This document shows, in pieces, positions 16,947 through 25,152 of a DNA stretch of 37,100 nt. The position numbers were made by a program, and so were the translations under genes. The notes under the pieces are model-generated. The model was not told where the DNA came from. It saw only the letters and a program-made list of their open reading frames with translations, and did no database searches. Origin of the DNA: a virus; the IMG/VR virus record IMGVR_UViG_3300030382_003101, positions 1-37,100 of that record; one strand, written 5' to 3'. Numbering within the stretch: position 1 is the first letter of the stretch; each line of letters begins with the position of its first letter.

Positions 16947-17842
16947 ATTACGTACTGAGCTAAATCTTTCTCGAAATCTGTCTTAGACATGAATCCAAGT
17001 GATTTAGCTTTCTCTATGTTAGCACAAAGTCTTTGCACCTCTCCTGGTCGTGACTTTGTATGAATAATTTGTGAATTTGATTTTGTAAGCTTGATAATAA
17101 TTTCTGCAAGCTCTTTAATCTTAATTGTACTTCCTGTACCAACATTTATTGGATCTCCGTATGTTTCAAGTTTAGCACACAAGTCATAGGCTGCAATCGC
17201 GTCATCCACATACATGTAATCTCGCTCTTGTTTACCATCTCCAAATATATACAAAGGATCATCTAATAAAGCAGCTCTTGTAAACTTTGATATTACCGAT
17301 CCGTAACTTGTGTCGTTCTGCCACTCACCAAATATATTAAAGTTCCTCAATATTATAACCTTCGTTCCAAACGTGTCCCTGTAGGCCTTACACAGCCTGT
17401 CTCCTGCGATTTTAGAGGCAGCATAGGGTGACTGTCCATCTAATGGATGTAACTCGCTTATAGTCCCTGTTTGAGAAGTTCCGTATACCTCACTGGTAGA
17501 AGCAAAGATCATCTTCTTGTCGTACTTTCTACAAGCCTCGAGAACATTCATTGTCCCTGTGACATTGATGTCTATGGTCTCTTGCGGAAAGTCTATGGAT
17601 CTATCAACGTGAATTTGAGCAGCTAAATGGAAAACAATATCAGCCCACTCAATATAGGTTTCTAATTCATTGTAATAACGTATGTCTGCATAGGCCACAC
17701 CGTCTCGTGGTGCTTTGCAAGGATGGAAGAAATTATCGACTGAGATGACCTCATGTTCTTGGGATTCGAGATGTTTTCTTAGATGATATCCTAGAAATCC
17801 TGCGCCGCCGAGAACTAAACACTTATTCTTTTTCTGTAACAT
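16916..17842 (-). CDS. NAD-dependent sugar epimerase/dehydratase, LegB-like
   Basis: This 308-aa extended short-chain dehydrogenase acts on a nucleotide sugar. The NAD site is LVLGGAGFLGYHL (GGAGFLG at 12-18), with FHLAAQIHVDRSI at about 71. The catalytic region is FASTSEVYGTSQTGTI with Y140 and K144 in SPYAASKIAGDRL. RNFNIFGEWQND and VGTGSTIKIKELAEII follow. The TSEVYGT and SPYAASKIA strings resemble LegB-type UDP-GlcNAc 4,6-dehydratases and UDP-hexose 4-epimerases. It is the first gene of the sugar block and overlaps the dehydrogenase gene by 31 bases. It would provide a second sugar (6-deoxy-4-keto or C4 epimer). Which reaction it does is not certain. Confidence 0.8.
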   Translation of the reverse strand: MLQKKNKCLVLGGAGFLGYHLRKHLESQEHEVISVDNFFHPCKAPRDGVAYADIRYYNELETYIEWADIVFHLAAQIHVDRSIDFPQETIDINVTGTMNVLEACRKYDKKMIFASTSEVYGTSQTGTISELHPLDGQSPYAASKIAGDRLCKAYRDTFGTKVIILRNFNIFGEWQNDTSYGSVISKFTRAALLDDPLYIFGDGKQERDYMYVDDAIAAYDLCAKLETYGDPINVGTGSTIKIKELAEIIIKLTKSNSQIIHTKSRPGEVQRLCANIEKAKSLGFMSKTDFEKDLAQYVIWYKNNIPLL

Positions 17843-17901
17843 ACAGTATATGCTTTAACCTAAAATCTAACAAGCTCCTGTTATAAGCATCTTCATAGAG
17901 G

Positions 17902-18069
17902 CTAATTAGAGCATCCTAACGAACAAGCACGGGTTCCATCAGGTGCTGTTATAGTAGCTCCCTGAAGAGTCTGTCTACATTTGCGGCAACGGTTATCTAC
18001 AACTGATTCTTTTACAACTACTTTCTTGGCAACTTTCTTTTTTGGGGTTACTTTTTTTACTTTTGGCAT
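17902..18069 (-). CDS. small lysine-rich zinc-ribbon protein (55 aa)
   Basis: The frame starts MPKVKKVTPKKKVAKKV and ends with a compact Cys4 knuckle, CRKCRQTL followed by GTRACSLGC. The basic tail plus zinc site suggests nucleic-acid or capsid-interior binding. It lies between the LamG protein gene and the sugar block, with a TTAATATG start. No family is recognised. It is too small for most gene callers but has clean composition and start context. Confidence 0.65.
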   Translation of the reverse strand: MPKVKKVTPKKKVAKKVVVKESVVDNRCRKCRQTLQGATITAPDGTRACSLGCSN

Positions 18070-18092
18070 ATTAATAAATTACTTTTTGAAAA

Positions 18093-18761
18093 TTAACTTA
18101 CAGCGGTTCTATCAACTCCCGATGATGGAAGATCGTTAGAAGCCCATGTTAGATCAGTTATTGTTGCGTCATCTCCATTTCCTGATGTATCTGCGATGTT
18201 TGTTCCAGATCCTTCTGTATATAGGAGTTCGTTTAGAAGATTGTCACGAGGAACTGCGCTATCAAAATATATAGCTTTTCTTTCAGTCAGATCCAATCGT
18301 TTATCCCAGAAGTGAAAGTGCGTTGATTGTCCTGCTAAAGACACTGCGCCTGATGGGCGCGCTCCTATAACCCAAGCACCATTCGCTGCTTCTGGCGTGA
18401 GAGTGAGGGTTGTTTGCTTAACTGAATCCACATAAAGATCCAATCTATTGGAAGCCTTTACATGAACTAGAATAAAACTATGCCACCTTCGATCGTTAAT
18501 GTATCCAAATGATTGTACCGACCCACCTAATTGAGATTTTAAAGTATCTGAGCTTATAGTTAATATATCCCTTCCTGTACCTGTACCGTCAGCTTGAGAC
18601 ATTAATACTGCATTACCCCTAGATAAAACACGCATCCAGATTGAAGCTGACCAATCACTTGTTGTTGGATCAAAAGTAATACCTGTAGTTATAAAGTCAC
18701 CATTCGTACCTGTATGACGAACACTATTATTACTGCTTCTTACTGATATTCTATTTGCCAT
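18093..18761 (-). CDS. LamG/concanavalin A-like virion protein 2
   Basis: This 222-aa protein is a LamG-type jelly roll over nearly its whole length: SVRHTGTNGDFITTGITFDP, DWSASIWMRVLSRG, LDLYVDSVKQTTLTL, FHFWDKRLDLTERKAIY and the end LLYTEGSGTNIADTSGNGDD. It ends RTAVS, matching RTALS of its neighbour at 18766, so the two are tandem paralogues. Proteins of this type decorate capsids or form fibre tips and bind carbohydrates. It is followed by the zinc-ribbon gene and then the sugar block. Confidence 0.75.
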   Translation of the reverse strand: MANRISVRSSNNSVRHTGTNGDFITTGITFDPTTSDWSASIWMRVLSRGNAVLMSQADGTGTGRDILTISSDTLKSQLGGSVQSFGYINDRRWHSFILVHVKASNRLDLYVDSVKQTTLTLTPEAANGAWVIGARPSGAVSLAGQSTHFHFWDKRLDLTERKAIYFDSAVPRDNLLNELLYTEGSGTNIADTSGNGDDATITDLTWASNDLPSSGVDRTAVS

Positions 18762-18765
18762 ATTT

Positions 18766-19503
18766 TTAACTTAATGCTGTTCTATTTGTTGTTATAGCTG
18801 ATCTACTTCCTCTTGGAACATTAGCACTATCCCACACTACGCCTGACAGCGTTCCTGCATTTGCTGATGATCCCGTGCTTGCTACACTCGCTCCCGATCC
18901 TTCTGTACATAGATATTCATCAAGAGCAGCAGTTCCTGTAACGGCATGGTTAAAATACAAGTCTGCAACTTGCGCTGTTGTTAGTTCGTAGTCAAAAACT
19001 CTCATGTGAGTTATAAGACCGTCTAAAACATTTGTTGCTGCACCGCTCCACGCCCCCCACTTCATCCCTTGAGAAGCTGCATTTATACTTGTCGCAAGTG
19101 CTTCTGCTGAAGCTTCGGCAGTTTGAAGAACATTATTATAATAACACTTAAACCCTGCTACGGTGGATGACCCATCATAGGTAACTGTCACAAGCGTCCA
19201 TCTGTTTAATAACGGTGGTATAAAATCAACATATAATGATGAGCCTGCGCCAGCCGAGCCAATCAGCCAATTACGAAATAGCCCGCCGCTAATTCGCGAG
19301 TGCCAGCCCTGAAATGGACTGCCCTTCCATTCACCTCCTAAAATCCGAGTAGCACTAATAGTACGAAAGGCCACATAAAACGACCAACTAAAAGAGTCTG
19401 TACGCTCAAAGTTATATACGTCCGTTCCAATATCTAATTCTTTTCCACTAACTCCATCGAAATTAAGTGAGTTCGCGAAGTTAGCAACAGATAATCTGGG
19501 CAT
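18766..19503 (-). CDS. LamG/concanavalin A-like virion protein 1
   Basis: This 245-aa protein has the same fold as 18093-18761. The signature strands are SFSWSFYVAFRTISATRIL, RWTLVTVTYDGSSTVAGFK, YYNNVLQTAEASAEAL, LITHMRVFDYELTTAQVAD and the end YLCTEGSGASVASTG. The WTLVTVTYDGS strand and the MRVFDYELT strand are the usual LamG pair. Start context is AATAATATG. It follows two small genes after the capsid genes, so a head fibre or decoration role is as likely as a tail fibre role. Confidence 0.75.
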   Translation of the reverse strand: MPRLSVANFANSLNFDGVSGKELDIGTDVYNFERTDSFSWSFYVAFRTISATRILGGEWKGSPFQGWHSRISGGLFRNWLIGSAGAGSSLYVDFIPPLLNRWTLVTVTYDGSSTVAGFKCYYNNVLQTAEASAEALATSINAASQGMKWGAWSGAATNVLDGLITHMRVFDYELTTAQVADLYFNHAVTGTAALDEYLCTEGSGASVASTGSSANAGTLSGVVWDSANVPRGSRSAITTNRTALS

Positions 19504-19519
19504 ATTATTTTATTACTTC

Positions 19520-19771
19520 TTATACAATTACATCTTCTTCACTGCTATCTACTAATATTTCGCCTGATTTTACTACAGGTGTTTCTATTTGTGTTTTAGG
19601 TTGCGCTGCTACTTCTGCTTCGACTACAAGTCCAGCCGCAAGAGCCTTTATATAATCATCTATCGTTCCCGCATATTCATTAGGTACATTTCTAACAACT
19701 TCAACTCCATCAACATCCATTGTTACTGTTCTTTCTGCATCGTCTATTGATACGAATTTAACTACTGCCAT
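19520..19771 (-). CDS. small acidic protein (83 aa), unknown
   Basis: The protein begins MAVVKFVSIDDAERTVTMDV, a likely beta-hairpin, and has an acidic C-terminus (VDSSEEDVIV). It is encoded between the 196-aa virion protein and the lectin-like proteins. I recognise no family; a minor capsid or linker role is a guess from position. Confidence 0.6.
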   Translation of the reverse strand: MAVVKFVSIDDAERTVTMDVDGVEVVRNVPNEYAGTIDDYIKALAAGLVVEAEVAAQPKTQIETPVVKSGEILVDSSEEDVIV

Positions 19772-19792
19772 ATATTTATTTGTTTATATTAA

Positions 19793-20383
19793 TTAACGAA
19801 AACTACAGCTAAAGTTTACATCTCCAGTAGTTGTCATTCCAACATAAATACCCGTTCCCATTATCATATCAAGAGTAACTGTAAGTGGCGCAAATGGAGT
19901 CGTTGTAAATGTATGATTAAATACTATCGTTCCTGACTCAGCAGTATTATCATAAATTATAAGCGAACCGGCTGTAGGCGCTGCATCATTGCAAGCAATA
20001 GTTACAGTGTGCAGGAACCCTGCACTTGCTTTAACTTGGGTATCTACTACTGCAACTGCGCTATAGCTAAACTGACCCTCAACTTTCATTACGTCATTAG
20101 TAAGGTCTTCACCTGCATCTAATGTTCCTTTAGTTACAATTATCCGCCCAGCAAGATCTCCTTTAATATTACCTACATCTCCTTCAGTCATTGCAGCTAG
20201 ACCTGTTGGATCATCAATTTCTTGACCTGTTAAAGATACATTTGATCCGCTTACAAAAACAGAACCTTCCTCATAAATAGCATCGGCAGAACCTGATGTT
20301 AATGTTGTTTTAAGTGCGCCAGCGGTCTCATCGTAAGATGCGTTTAAGATTTGCTGTTCGCTCCATATTGGATTTTCTGGCAT
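19793..20383 (-). CDS. probable capsid decoration / virion surface protein (196 aa)
   Basis: The C-terminal half carries a beta-rich pattern that I recognise as common in phage virion genes but unnamed: FLHTVTIACNDAAPTAGSLI, IYDNTAESGTIVFNHTFTT and GTGIYVGMTTTGDVNFS. The N-terminal half mentions no domain. It is directly downstream of the major capsid gene, separated by a symmetric hairpin (20400-20441), so a head-decoration protein or head fibre base is the best guess. Confidence 0.6.
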   Translation of the reverse strand: MPENPIWSEQQILNASYDETAGALKTTLTSGSADAIYEEGSVFVSGSNVSLTGQEIDDPTGLAAMTEGDVGNIKGDLAGRIIVTKGTLDAGEDLTNDVMKVEGQFSYSAVAVVDTQVKASAGFLHTVTIACNDAAPTAGSLIIYDNTAESGTIVFNHTFTTTPFAPLTVTLDMIMGTGIYVGMTTTGDVNFSCSFR

Positions 20384-20399
20384 ATAAATTGATTATTTA

Positions 20400-20441
20400 T
20401 TTTACAGCCTAAGGAGCTGTAAAGCTCCAAAGGTCGTAAAA
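20400..20441 (-). terminator. symmetric imperfect hairpin after the major capsid gene
   Basis: TTTTAC (20400-20405), CCT (20408-20410) and GGAGCT (20413-20418) pair in order with GTAAAA (20436-20441), AGG (20431-20433) and AGCTCC (20423-20428). The loop is four bases and the internal loops are 2x2. It begins a few bases after the capsid stop. No strong T-run follows, so it could be a partial terminator or protect the 3' end of the capsid mRNA. Confidence 0.5.
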
Positions 20442-20448
20442 CAACTAA

Positions 20449-21597
20449 TTATACAGATGTAACGATGAGTGATTCCATTCCTGATGCGTCATCCCAAAGT
20501 CCACCACCAACTGTAACTCCGCCAGCCGTCGCTGCGGATGTTGTTGATACTCCTGTGAGAATATCGCTTGAACCTGTCCATAGAGTAAGTCCTGCAGAAG
20601 TATCCAAGATAGCGGCTGTAAAGTTCGCCTTCCATCCGAATGTGTCTGCTTGATTCAATGGGTCTTCCTTTGTAGCCCCAGTAACCGTAAAGGTTTGAAT
20701 ACCTCCGTCGAGTTCTGTAGCTCCATAGAAGCCTTTACCAAAGATGACTGTTCCATAACCAAGTGCTGAAATACCTTCTTGACCTGCTGTTGCTTCAGAC
20801 ACAGCAAGTGCGTTTGAACAACCACGAATGATTGGTGCAAGAGTCGATTCAACGAAACGAACACCTTGTACACGACCAACTTCACCTCTATAGAGGAACT
20901 CTGGAGTTGTGTATAGGTGATAGTTCTGCCAAGTAGAATCTGCCATTAAGTCTTGTGCAACTCGAGGGTGAACGATCCCAACATAGTTTTCCCCATCAAC
21001 CGTTCGAGCGTTGAGAGAACGAAGTTCCCCAACCATTGCACGGATGTCTGATACTGCGATAACAACTGTTCCATCTGGATTACCTCCAGCACTACGCATA
21101 AGTGCCTTAGAAGCAGAGATGTCAATTCTATTAGCTGATACTTTAACAGCATTAAGTGCGGATCCACCTCCTGTTGCAGGAAGATCTCCATGAATAACAA
21201 TCGCTTCAACAATGTAACGGTCAATTGTTTCTGCTGCCTGATGCGCTAGACGCTCAGTAGCCATTTTCATTGTATCTGTAACTGCTGTTAGTTGTACTAG
21301 ATCTGTCTCAACCACATATCCACCCATCTGTTCAATGAGTGCTGATACACGGTTTGTAGAAAGCACGTTCGCTGACGGACGGTTTCCTTGTGTTAATTTT
21401 TGTCCAAGTGAAAGTCGGACTGGGCGATTCCAATACACGCTTGTTCCCTCACCCACTGGAATTGGTTTCTTCTCAGCGAATTGATAAAACTTTGTTGCTG
21501 GATCTAGAACCTCTAAAAGAAGCCGATCGTAGTAGTTTTTGATCAATCGGGTAAGGGTAGTTGTTGTACTGGCGGTCGCCGGTGCTGCTCCTGCCAT
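20449..21597 (-). CDS. major capsid protein, N4-gp56 family
   Basis: This 382-aa protein forms the icosahedral shell with an HK97-type fold. It matches N4-gp56-type capsid proteins in order: a short start (TTTTLTRLIKNYYDRLLLEV), YWNRPVRLSLGQKLTQGNRP, VSALIEQMGGYVVETDLVQL, HQAAETIDRYIVEAI, MVGELRSLNARTVDGENYVG and the conserved GIVHPRVAQDLMAD, with VGRVQGVRFVEST afterwards. It follows the scaffold gene and precedes a hairpin and the decoration-type gene, the usual head gene order. This is one of the surest calls. Confidence 0.9.
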   Translation of the reverse strand: MAGAAPATASTTTTLTRLIKNYYDRLLLEVLDPATKFYQFAEKKPIPVGEGTSVYWNRPVRLSLGQKLTQGNRPSANVLSTNRVSALIEQMGGYVVETDLVQLTAVTDTMKMATERLAHQAAETIDRYIVEAIVIHGDLPATGGGSALNAVKVSANRIDISASKALMRSAGGNPDGTVVIAVSDIRAMVGELRSLNARTVDGENYVGIVHPRVAQDLMADSTWQNYHLYTTPEFLYRGEVGRVQGVRFVESTLAPIIRGCSNALAVSEATAGQEGISALGYGTVIFGKGFYGATELDGGIQTFTVTGATKEDPLNQADTFGWKANFTAAILDTSAGLTLWTGSSDILTGVSTTSAATAGGVTVGGGLWDDASGMESLIVTSV

Positions 21598-21650
21598 ATG
21601 TATAATGTTAATAATTTATTATACAACACATGACGAGTTGTTACTCCGCG

Positions 21651-22292
21651 TTATCCTCGCGGTAGCATCGCTTCTACATCAGCTAGTGAAGCTGTTCTAT
21701 CTAAGAGCATGGCTTCTGCCTTGCTTAGATTATTCGATATTGGTTTATGTACATTAGGTGACTCTCCACTAGCTAATGGTTTTTCGCCAATATTTTGATA
21801 TGCCTCTTCTCTACCTGCTTGTTTAGCCGTTTGGGCTATTTCATCAAATTTCGCGTTCTTATAAGCCGACTCCCAAGATGCTGTTGGATTACCTCGAACA
21901 AACTCCGCCATATCTTTTGCATATTTCTCCATATCTGGATACTTTGCTTTGACTTCATTTATCTCGAACTTTTCTTTTAAAGAGTTAACCTCTCTAAGAG
22001 TTTTCTCATCCAAGCTAATCTTTTCCGTTTCAGCTTTAGATTCGTTGCGAACGTTTAGAAGATCATTAGTATTAACGTCTTCGTACTCCGCTAATTTTGT
22101 CCTAGCATCCTTCAATTGAGTATTGATTTCATCAAACCTCGACTTAGGAATGTTAGGCTCACTATCTGATGCTTCACCTGCAGTTTCGCTTGCAGTTGCG
22201 TCTTGAGAAGTCTCAGATATAGTTTGTTCTACTGATGCCGAGTCAGTTGGTGTTTCTGTCACCGTACTATCGACGATTTGTTCTTCAGACAT
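21651..22292 (-). CDS. capsid scaffolding protein
   Basis: This 213-aa protein is very acidic at the N-terminus (Thr/Ser/Glu rich, residues 1-45). A predicted coiled coil follows from about residue 50 to 125 (RFDEINTQLKDARTKLAEYE, EVNSLKEKFEINEVKAKYP), then a helical C-terminus ending LADVEAMLPRG. Acidic, helical proteins directly upstream of the major capsid gene are scaffolds. It is preceded by a structured leader (22339-22422). No sequence family is claimed. Confidence 0.75.
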   Translation of the reverse strand: MSEEQIVDSTVTETPTDSASVEQTISETSQDATASETAGEASDSEPNIPKSRFDEINTQLKDARTKLAEYEDVNTNDLLNVRNESKAETEKISLDEKTLREVNSLKEKFEINEVKAKYPDMEKYAKDMAEFVRGNPTASWESAYKNAKFDEIAQTAKQAGREEAYQNIGEKPLASGESPNVHKPISNNLSKAEAMLLDRTASLADVEAMLPRG

Positions 22293-22338
22293 AAATTCGT
22301 TTTTGTTATCACAGGTACGCCCTGCGTATTAAGTCTGT

Positions 22339-22422
22339 GGTATCTTCACCGCCCTCCACACAGTGGGTGCGTGAAGGAGAGGTAATGAACGTCTCTACGA
22401 TGTAGAGAGCGGTAAAGACACC
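22339..22422 (-). promoter_or_regulatory. structured leader before the scaffold/capsid genes
   Basis: In the 139-base gap upstream of the scaffold gene, 22339-22352 pairs with 22409-22422 at 12 of 14 positions. Inside it CTCTAC (22393-22398) and GTAGAG (22402-22407) form a perfect hairpin. CTTCAC (22344-22349) can instead pair with GTGAAG (22370-22375 region), which excludes the long helix. Alternating structures before the most highly made virion proteins suggest control of translation or RNA processing. Confidence 0.45.
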
Positions 22423-22431
22423 GGTTTATTA

Positions 22432-22662
22432 TTATAATCTTCCTTCTGTCACTTCAATATGACCAACGTTCTTCTTCACCCATCCTGGTAGTGAATTAGA
22501 TCCAACACTTTCTGATGGAGCTTTTCGTTGAGTCATATCTTTAGCGGTTGCCTTACCAGCCTTTCGCACAGATTTGCCTTCCGTAGACTTTGTATTGTGC
22601 GACTTTGGTGAAAGAACGCTATCTGACAAAACCTTGATGTTTGCTTTTAAAATATCTGACAT
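22432..22662 (-). CDS. small basic protein (76 aa), unknown
   Basis: The protein is polar and basic (SPKSHNTKSTEGKSVRKAGK) and ends LPGWVKKNVGHIEVTEGRL. It is encoded between portal and scaffold together with three other small proteins. It may be a minor head protein. I recognise no family. Confidence 0.55.
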   Translation of the reverse strand: MSDILKANIKVLSDSVLSPKSHNTKSTEGKSVRKAGKATAKDMTQRKAPSESVGSNSLPGWVKKNVGHIEVTEGRL

Positions 22663-22667
22663 ATGTA

Positions 22668-22853
22668 TTATTTAAGATTTCCTGTATCCGTTGGATGGAA
22701 ACGATTATTCTTAGTCATAACTTCATCTGTACTTTTACGACCAGAGCGCACAGTTCCATTTCCAAACTTACCAGGACTTGTCATACCTTTTGGTAGATTG
22801 AGCTTTGGAAAGACTCGAGCCTCCATGTCATTATTGAATGTTGATTTAACCAT
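22668..22853 (-). CDS. small protein (61 aa), unknown
   Basis: The frame starts MVKSTFNNDMEARVFPKL and is rich in Gly, Pro and Lys (LPKGMTSPGKFGNGTVRSGR). It starts with TAA-T-ATG directly after the preceding small gene, which supports it as real. A minor virion or assembly role is inferred only from position next to the portal. Confidence 0.5.
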   Translation of the reverse strand: MVKSTFNNDMEARVFPKLNLPKGMTSPGKFGNGTVRSGRKSTDEVMTKNNRFHPTDTGNLK

Positions 22854-22854
22854 A

Positions 22855-23025
22855 TTATATTTCTTTAATGTTATATATTTTATTTTCTATGTCTGTAGAG
22901 GTCTTATTTCCTAGACGTTCTTTTGAGAGATGTTGCTGCATTGAGTCTGGCAGCGCTCCCAATCTACGAGTTTTTGGAATTTCTTTAGGGTCTCTTTTAA
23001 AGACATGTGATTCATGTGTTACCAT
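22855..23025 (-). CDS. small protein (56 aa), unknown
   Basis: The frame starts MVTHESHVFKRDPKEIPKTR and continues RLGALPDSMQQHLSKERLG. It begins with a TGA-T-ATG junction after the gene at 23027 and ends with a TAA-T-ATG junction into the gene at 22853. The frame is intact between two coupled genes, so it is likely translated. No family is recognised. Confidence 0.55.
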   Translation of the reverse strand: MVTHESHVFKRDPKEIPKTRRLGALPDSMQQHLSKERLGNKTSTDIENKIYNIKEI

Positions 23026-23026
23026 A

Positions 23027-23227
23027 TCATTTCTTTTTAGAAAATTGATTTACTTTATTTAAAATGAATCGCATCCCTTTAATCTTACCACGAACCTCCT
23101 CATCGTTACTATTTATTAAAATATTTACACCGCTTTTTATATGTTCATCCATCCACGTCTCCAATATCTTCCATCCAGGACTTCTTAGCTTCATCTCACG
23201 AATCTTTTGTTTATCATCTTCTGTCAT
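23027..23227 (-). CDS. small helical protein (66 aa) after the portal gene
   Basis: Starting at ATG 23227 (TAA-T-ATG after the portal stop), it reads MTEDDKQKIREMKLRSPGW, KILETWMDEHIKSG and ends in a lysine-rich tail. An upstream ATG at 23257 would lie inside the portal gene. Small helical proteins next to portals are often structural accessory proteins. Function is unknown. Confidence 0.6.
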   Translation of the reverse strand: MTEDDKQKIREMKLRSPGWKILETWMDEHIKSGVNILINSNDEEVRGKIKGMRFILNKVNQFSKKK

Positions 23228-23228
23228 A

Positions 23229-25151
23229 TTATTCTTTTGATCTTGAACCGATTTCACTTTCCTTGATATCTAACTCACGTTCCTTCAAATCAAGCTGACG
23301 ATTAAGACGCTGCTCCTCTGCTACTTTCTCTTGAAGTTCCATCTCCTTTAGTGTCTCCTCGCTTCCCTTACCATCTGAACCAGGTTGCATTAGCTCTCTA
23401 AGTTCTGGTCTCATAAGAGGATCTGCACTATCAGGATTTGCTCCCATGATAACTGCAATGTCATCGCTCTCAAGCGCATTAAGATCTCCTTTAAGTGAAA
23501 CGCTGATTGATTTCTTTGGTTCTTCTGGTTGAGGTGGTTGAGGTGGTGGTACATCAAGTAGTTGTTCAATATCTTTACGGTCAACGCTTTCAAGTAATGT
23601 ACGCAAGTTAAACTCCTGATTCACCATTGGTGTCTGTGCTAGGAGTTGATAGAGCTGGAATGCTTCCTGTCTTCTAACAATCTTATTTGACTGAGTGTCC
23701 ATCTGAACATCAATGTCAAACTTTCCTGCAATAGCTTCTTTATCAATCTCAGCAAAATCAAACTCTCCATCACCTTCTACATCACGACCCTCTAATCTCA
23801 CTATTACTTTCTTATCCATCCATCTCTGGTTATAAGCAAGGATAAGTGAATAGGCGTGACGGATAGCGTCTGCGAATGCTCCAATCTTTACATCGAATCT
23901 AACGTTGGCACTCTCTTGCAAAGCTAGGATTGTAGCCGCTGCTTCACCCTGAAGATTTTGTAGCGACCCAACGGCGACATCAGGTACCCCAAGCGCGCGC
24001 TGAATATCTTCCTTGATAATCTGTTCCTCATTGTATGCAGACTGTGTTACATCATTCACAGGGAGTGGACTAACACCGTTTGCAATAGCGGTATGAACAA
24101 TACCGCCGGGTCGCCTAACTAATTCACCTTCATCAATATCTGCCCCGTCTACCACTTGCCACATGTGATCAATAACATCTGTTACGTTGTCCATTCTTTG
24201 ATTGCGTGTGTCATTAAGTTCCTCTAAGAGTTTCTCAATTGGTTCAATCATTCCCATCCCATGAAACTCGTGAGGAACATCCGTGTCTTTCATTACTACA
24301 AATGGACGTAAATAATTCTCATCAACAATTCCATCTTTGAAGATCTCGGTAAATGGATTCTCTTCTAACCGAAGAACCACTTCATCATTAGCTAGAACAA
24401 TTAAGTACTCTTTCTTTTCCTCGTCATCATCTTCTGAAAACATTCCCCAATACTCAACTAATTGAATTTTGCCTTTCTGTGATGGATTAGATAATCCTTG
24501 GATAGCTCTTCTATAATCTTGTACCTCTTCATCTCCAGCTTGACCTCCTCCACTTTCTTTGTTTCGTTTTAGCTTCTCAATAGCCTCTTCGTCAAAATGA
24601 GGATTGTTCTCAATATCTGTCATCGTTGAATAAGTACGATGAATCTCATATCTACCATTCGCTCTGTTGGTCGCATTTGGATCCCAAAAATAATCAGAAG
24701 GATCAACTGATTCTATAATTGGATGATCTTTACTTCCGCCTTTCCCAAACACCCAAGAGGCCTTGAGTATTCCATGACCATAGATCTTTGCACTCTTGTC
24801 TAAATCTTTAAATGCCTGCTTATAATTAAAAACTCTTGTCTGATACTCAAGCAATCTCTCTGCTGCCTTAGATTTCTCAACATCATCACTTGATTGCGGC
24901 TTTGCTTTAACACCTTGAAATGCACGTATCACTCGAGCATGTATTGCCTCGATGTGACCGAATGCTTCTGGAACAAATAAATCAGCTCTTCCGTGGTAAC
25001 TCTTGTTTTGCTGATACCCACGGTAAAGCCCGTACCATTTCTTGTATTTACTAAAATACGCATCCTGAAAGTTCTCTGACTTTTGGAATGCCTCATGAAC
25101 TACTTTCTTGGCTCGGTCTTGTACAAGTGTATCTGGAAATGTGGTGGCCAT
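23229..25151 (-). CDS. portal protein
   Basis: This 640-aa protein forms the dodecameric ring at the capsid vertex through which DNA enters. The N-terminal half has the portal body pattern: FSKYKKWYGLYRGYQQNKSY, ADLFVPEAFGHIEAIHARVI, KDLDKSAKIYGHGILKASW and ESVDPSDYFWDPNATN. The stem and wing follow: HGMGMIEPIEKLLEELNDTR, NQRMDNVTDVIDHMW, RRPGGIVHTAIANGV and QRALGVPDVAVGSLQN. The C-terminal 80 residues are charged and helical, as in P22-like portals that carry a barrel. It follows terL with a TAA-T-ATG junction. The call is firm by motif order and gene order. Confidence 0.87.
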   Translation of the reverse strand: MATTFPDTLVQDRAKKVVHEAFQKSENFQDAYFSKYKKWYGLYRGYQQNKSYHGRADLFVPEAFGHIEAIHARVIRAFQGVKAKPQSSDDVEKSKAAERLLEYQTRVFNYKQAFKDLDKSAKIYGHGILKASWVFGKGGSKDHPIIESVDPSDYFWDPNATNRANGRYEIHRTYSTMTDIENNPHFDEEAIEKLKRNKESGGGQAGDEEVQDYRRAIQGLSNPSQKGKIQLVEYWGMFSEDDDEEKKEYLIVLANDEVVLRLEENPFTEIFKDGIVDENYLRPFVVMKDTDVPHEFHGMGMIEPIEKLLEELNDTRNQRMDNVTDVIDHMWQVVDGADIDEGELVRRPGGIVHTAIANGVSPLPVNDVTQSAYNEEQIIKEDIQRALGVPDVAVGSLQNLQGEAAATILALQESANVRFDVKIGAFADAIRHAYSLILAYNQRWMDKKVIVRLEGRDVEGDGEFDFAEIDKEAIAGKFDIDVQMDTQSNKIVRRQEAFQLYQLLAQTPMVNQEFNLRTLLESVDRKDIEQLLDVPPPQPPQPEEPKKSISVSLKGDLNALESDDIAVIMGANPDSADPLMRPELRELMQPGSDGKGSEETLKEMELQEKVAEEQRLNRQLDLKERELDIKESEIGSRSKE

Positions 25152-25152
25152 A

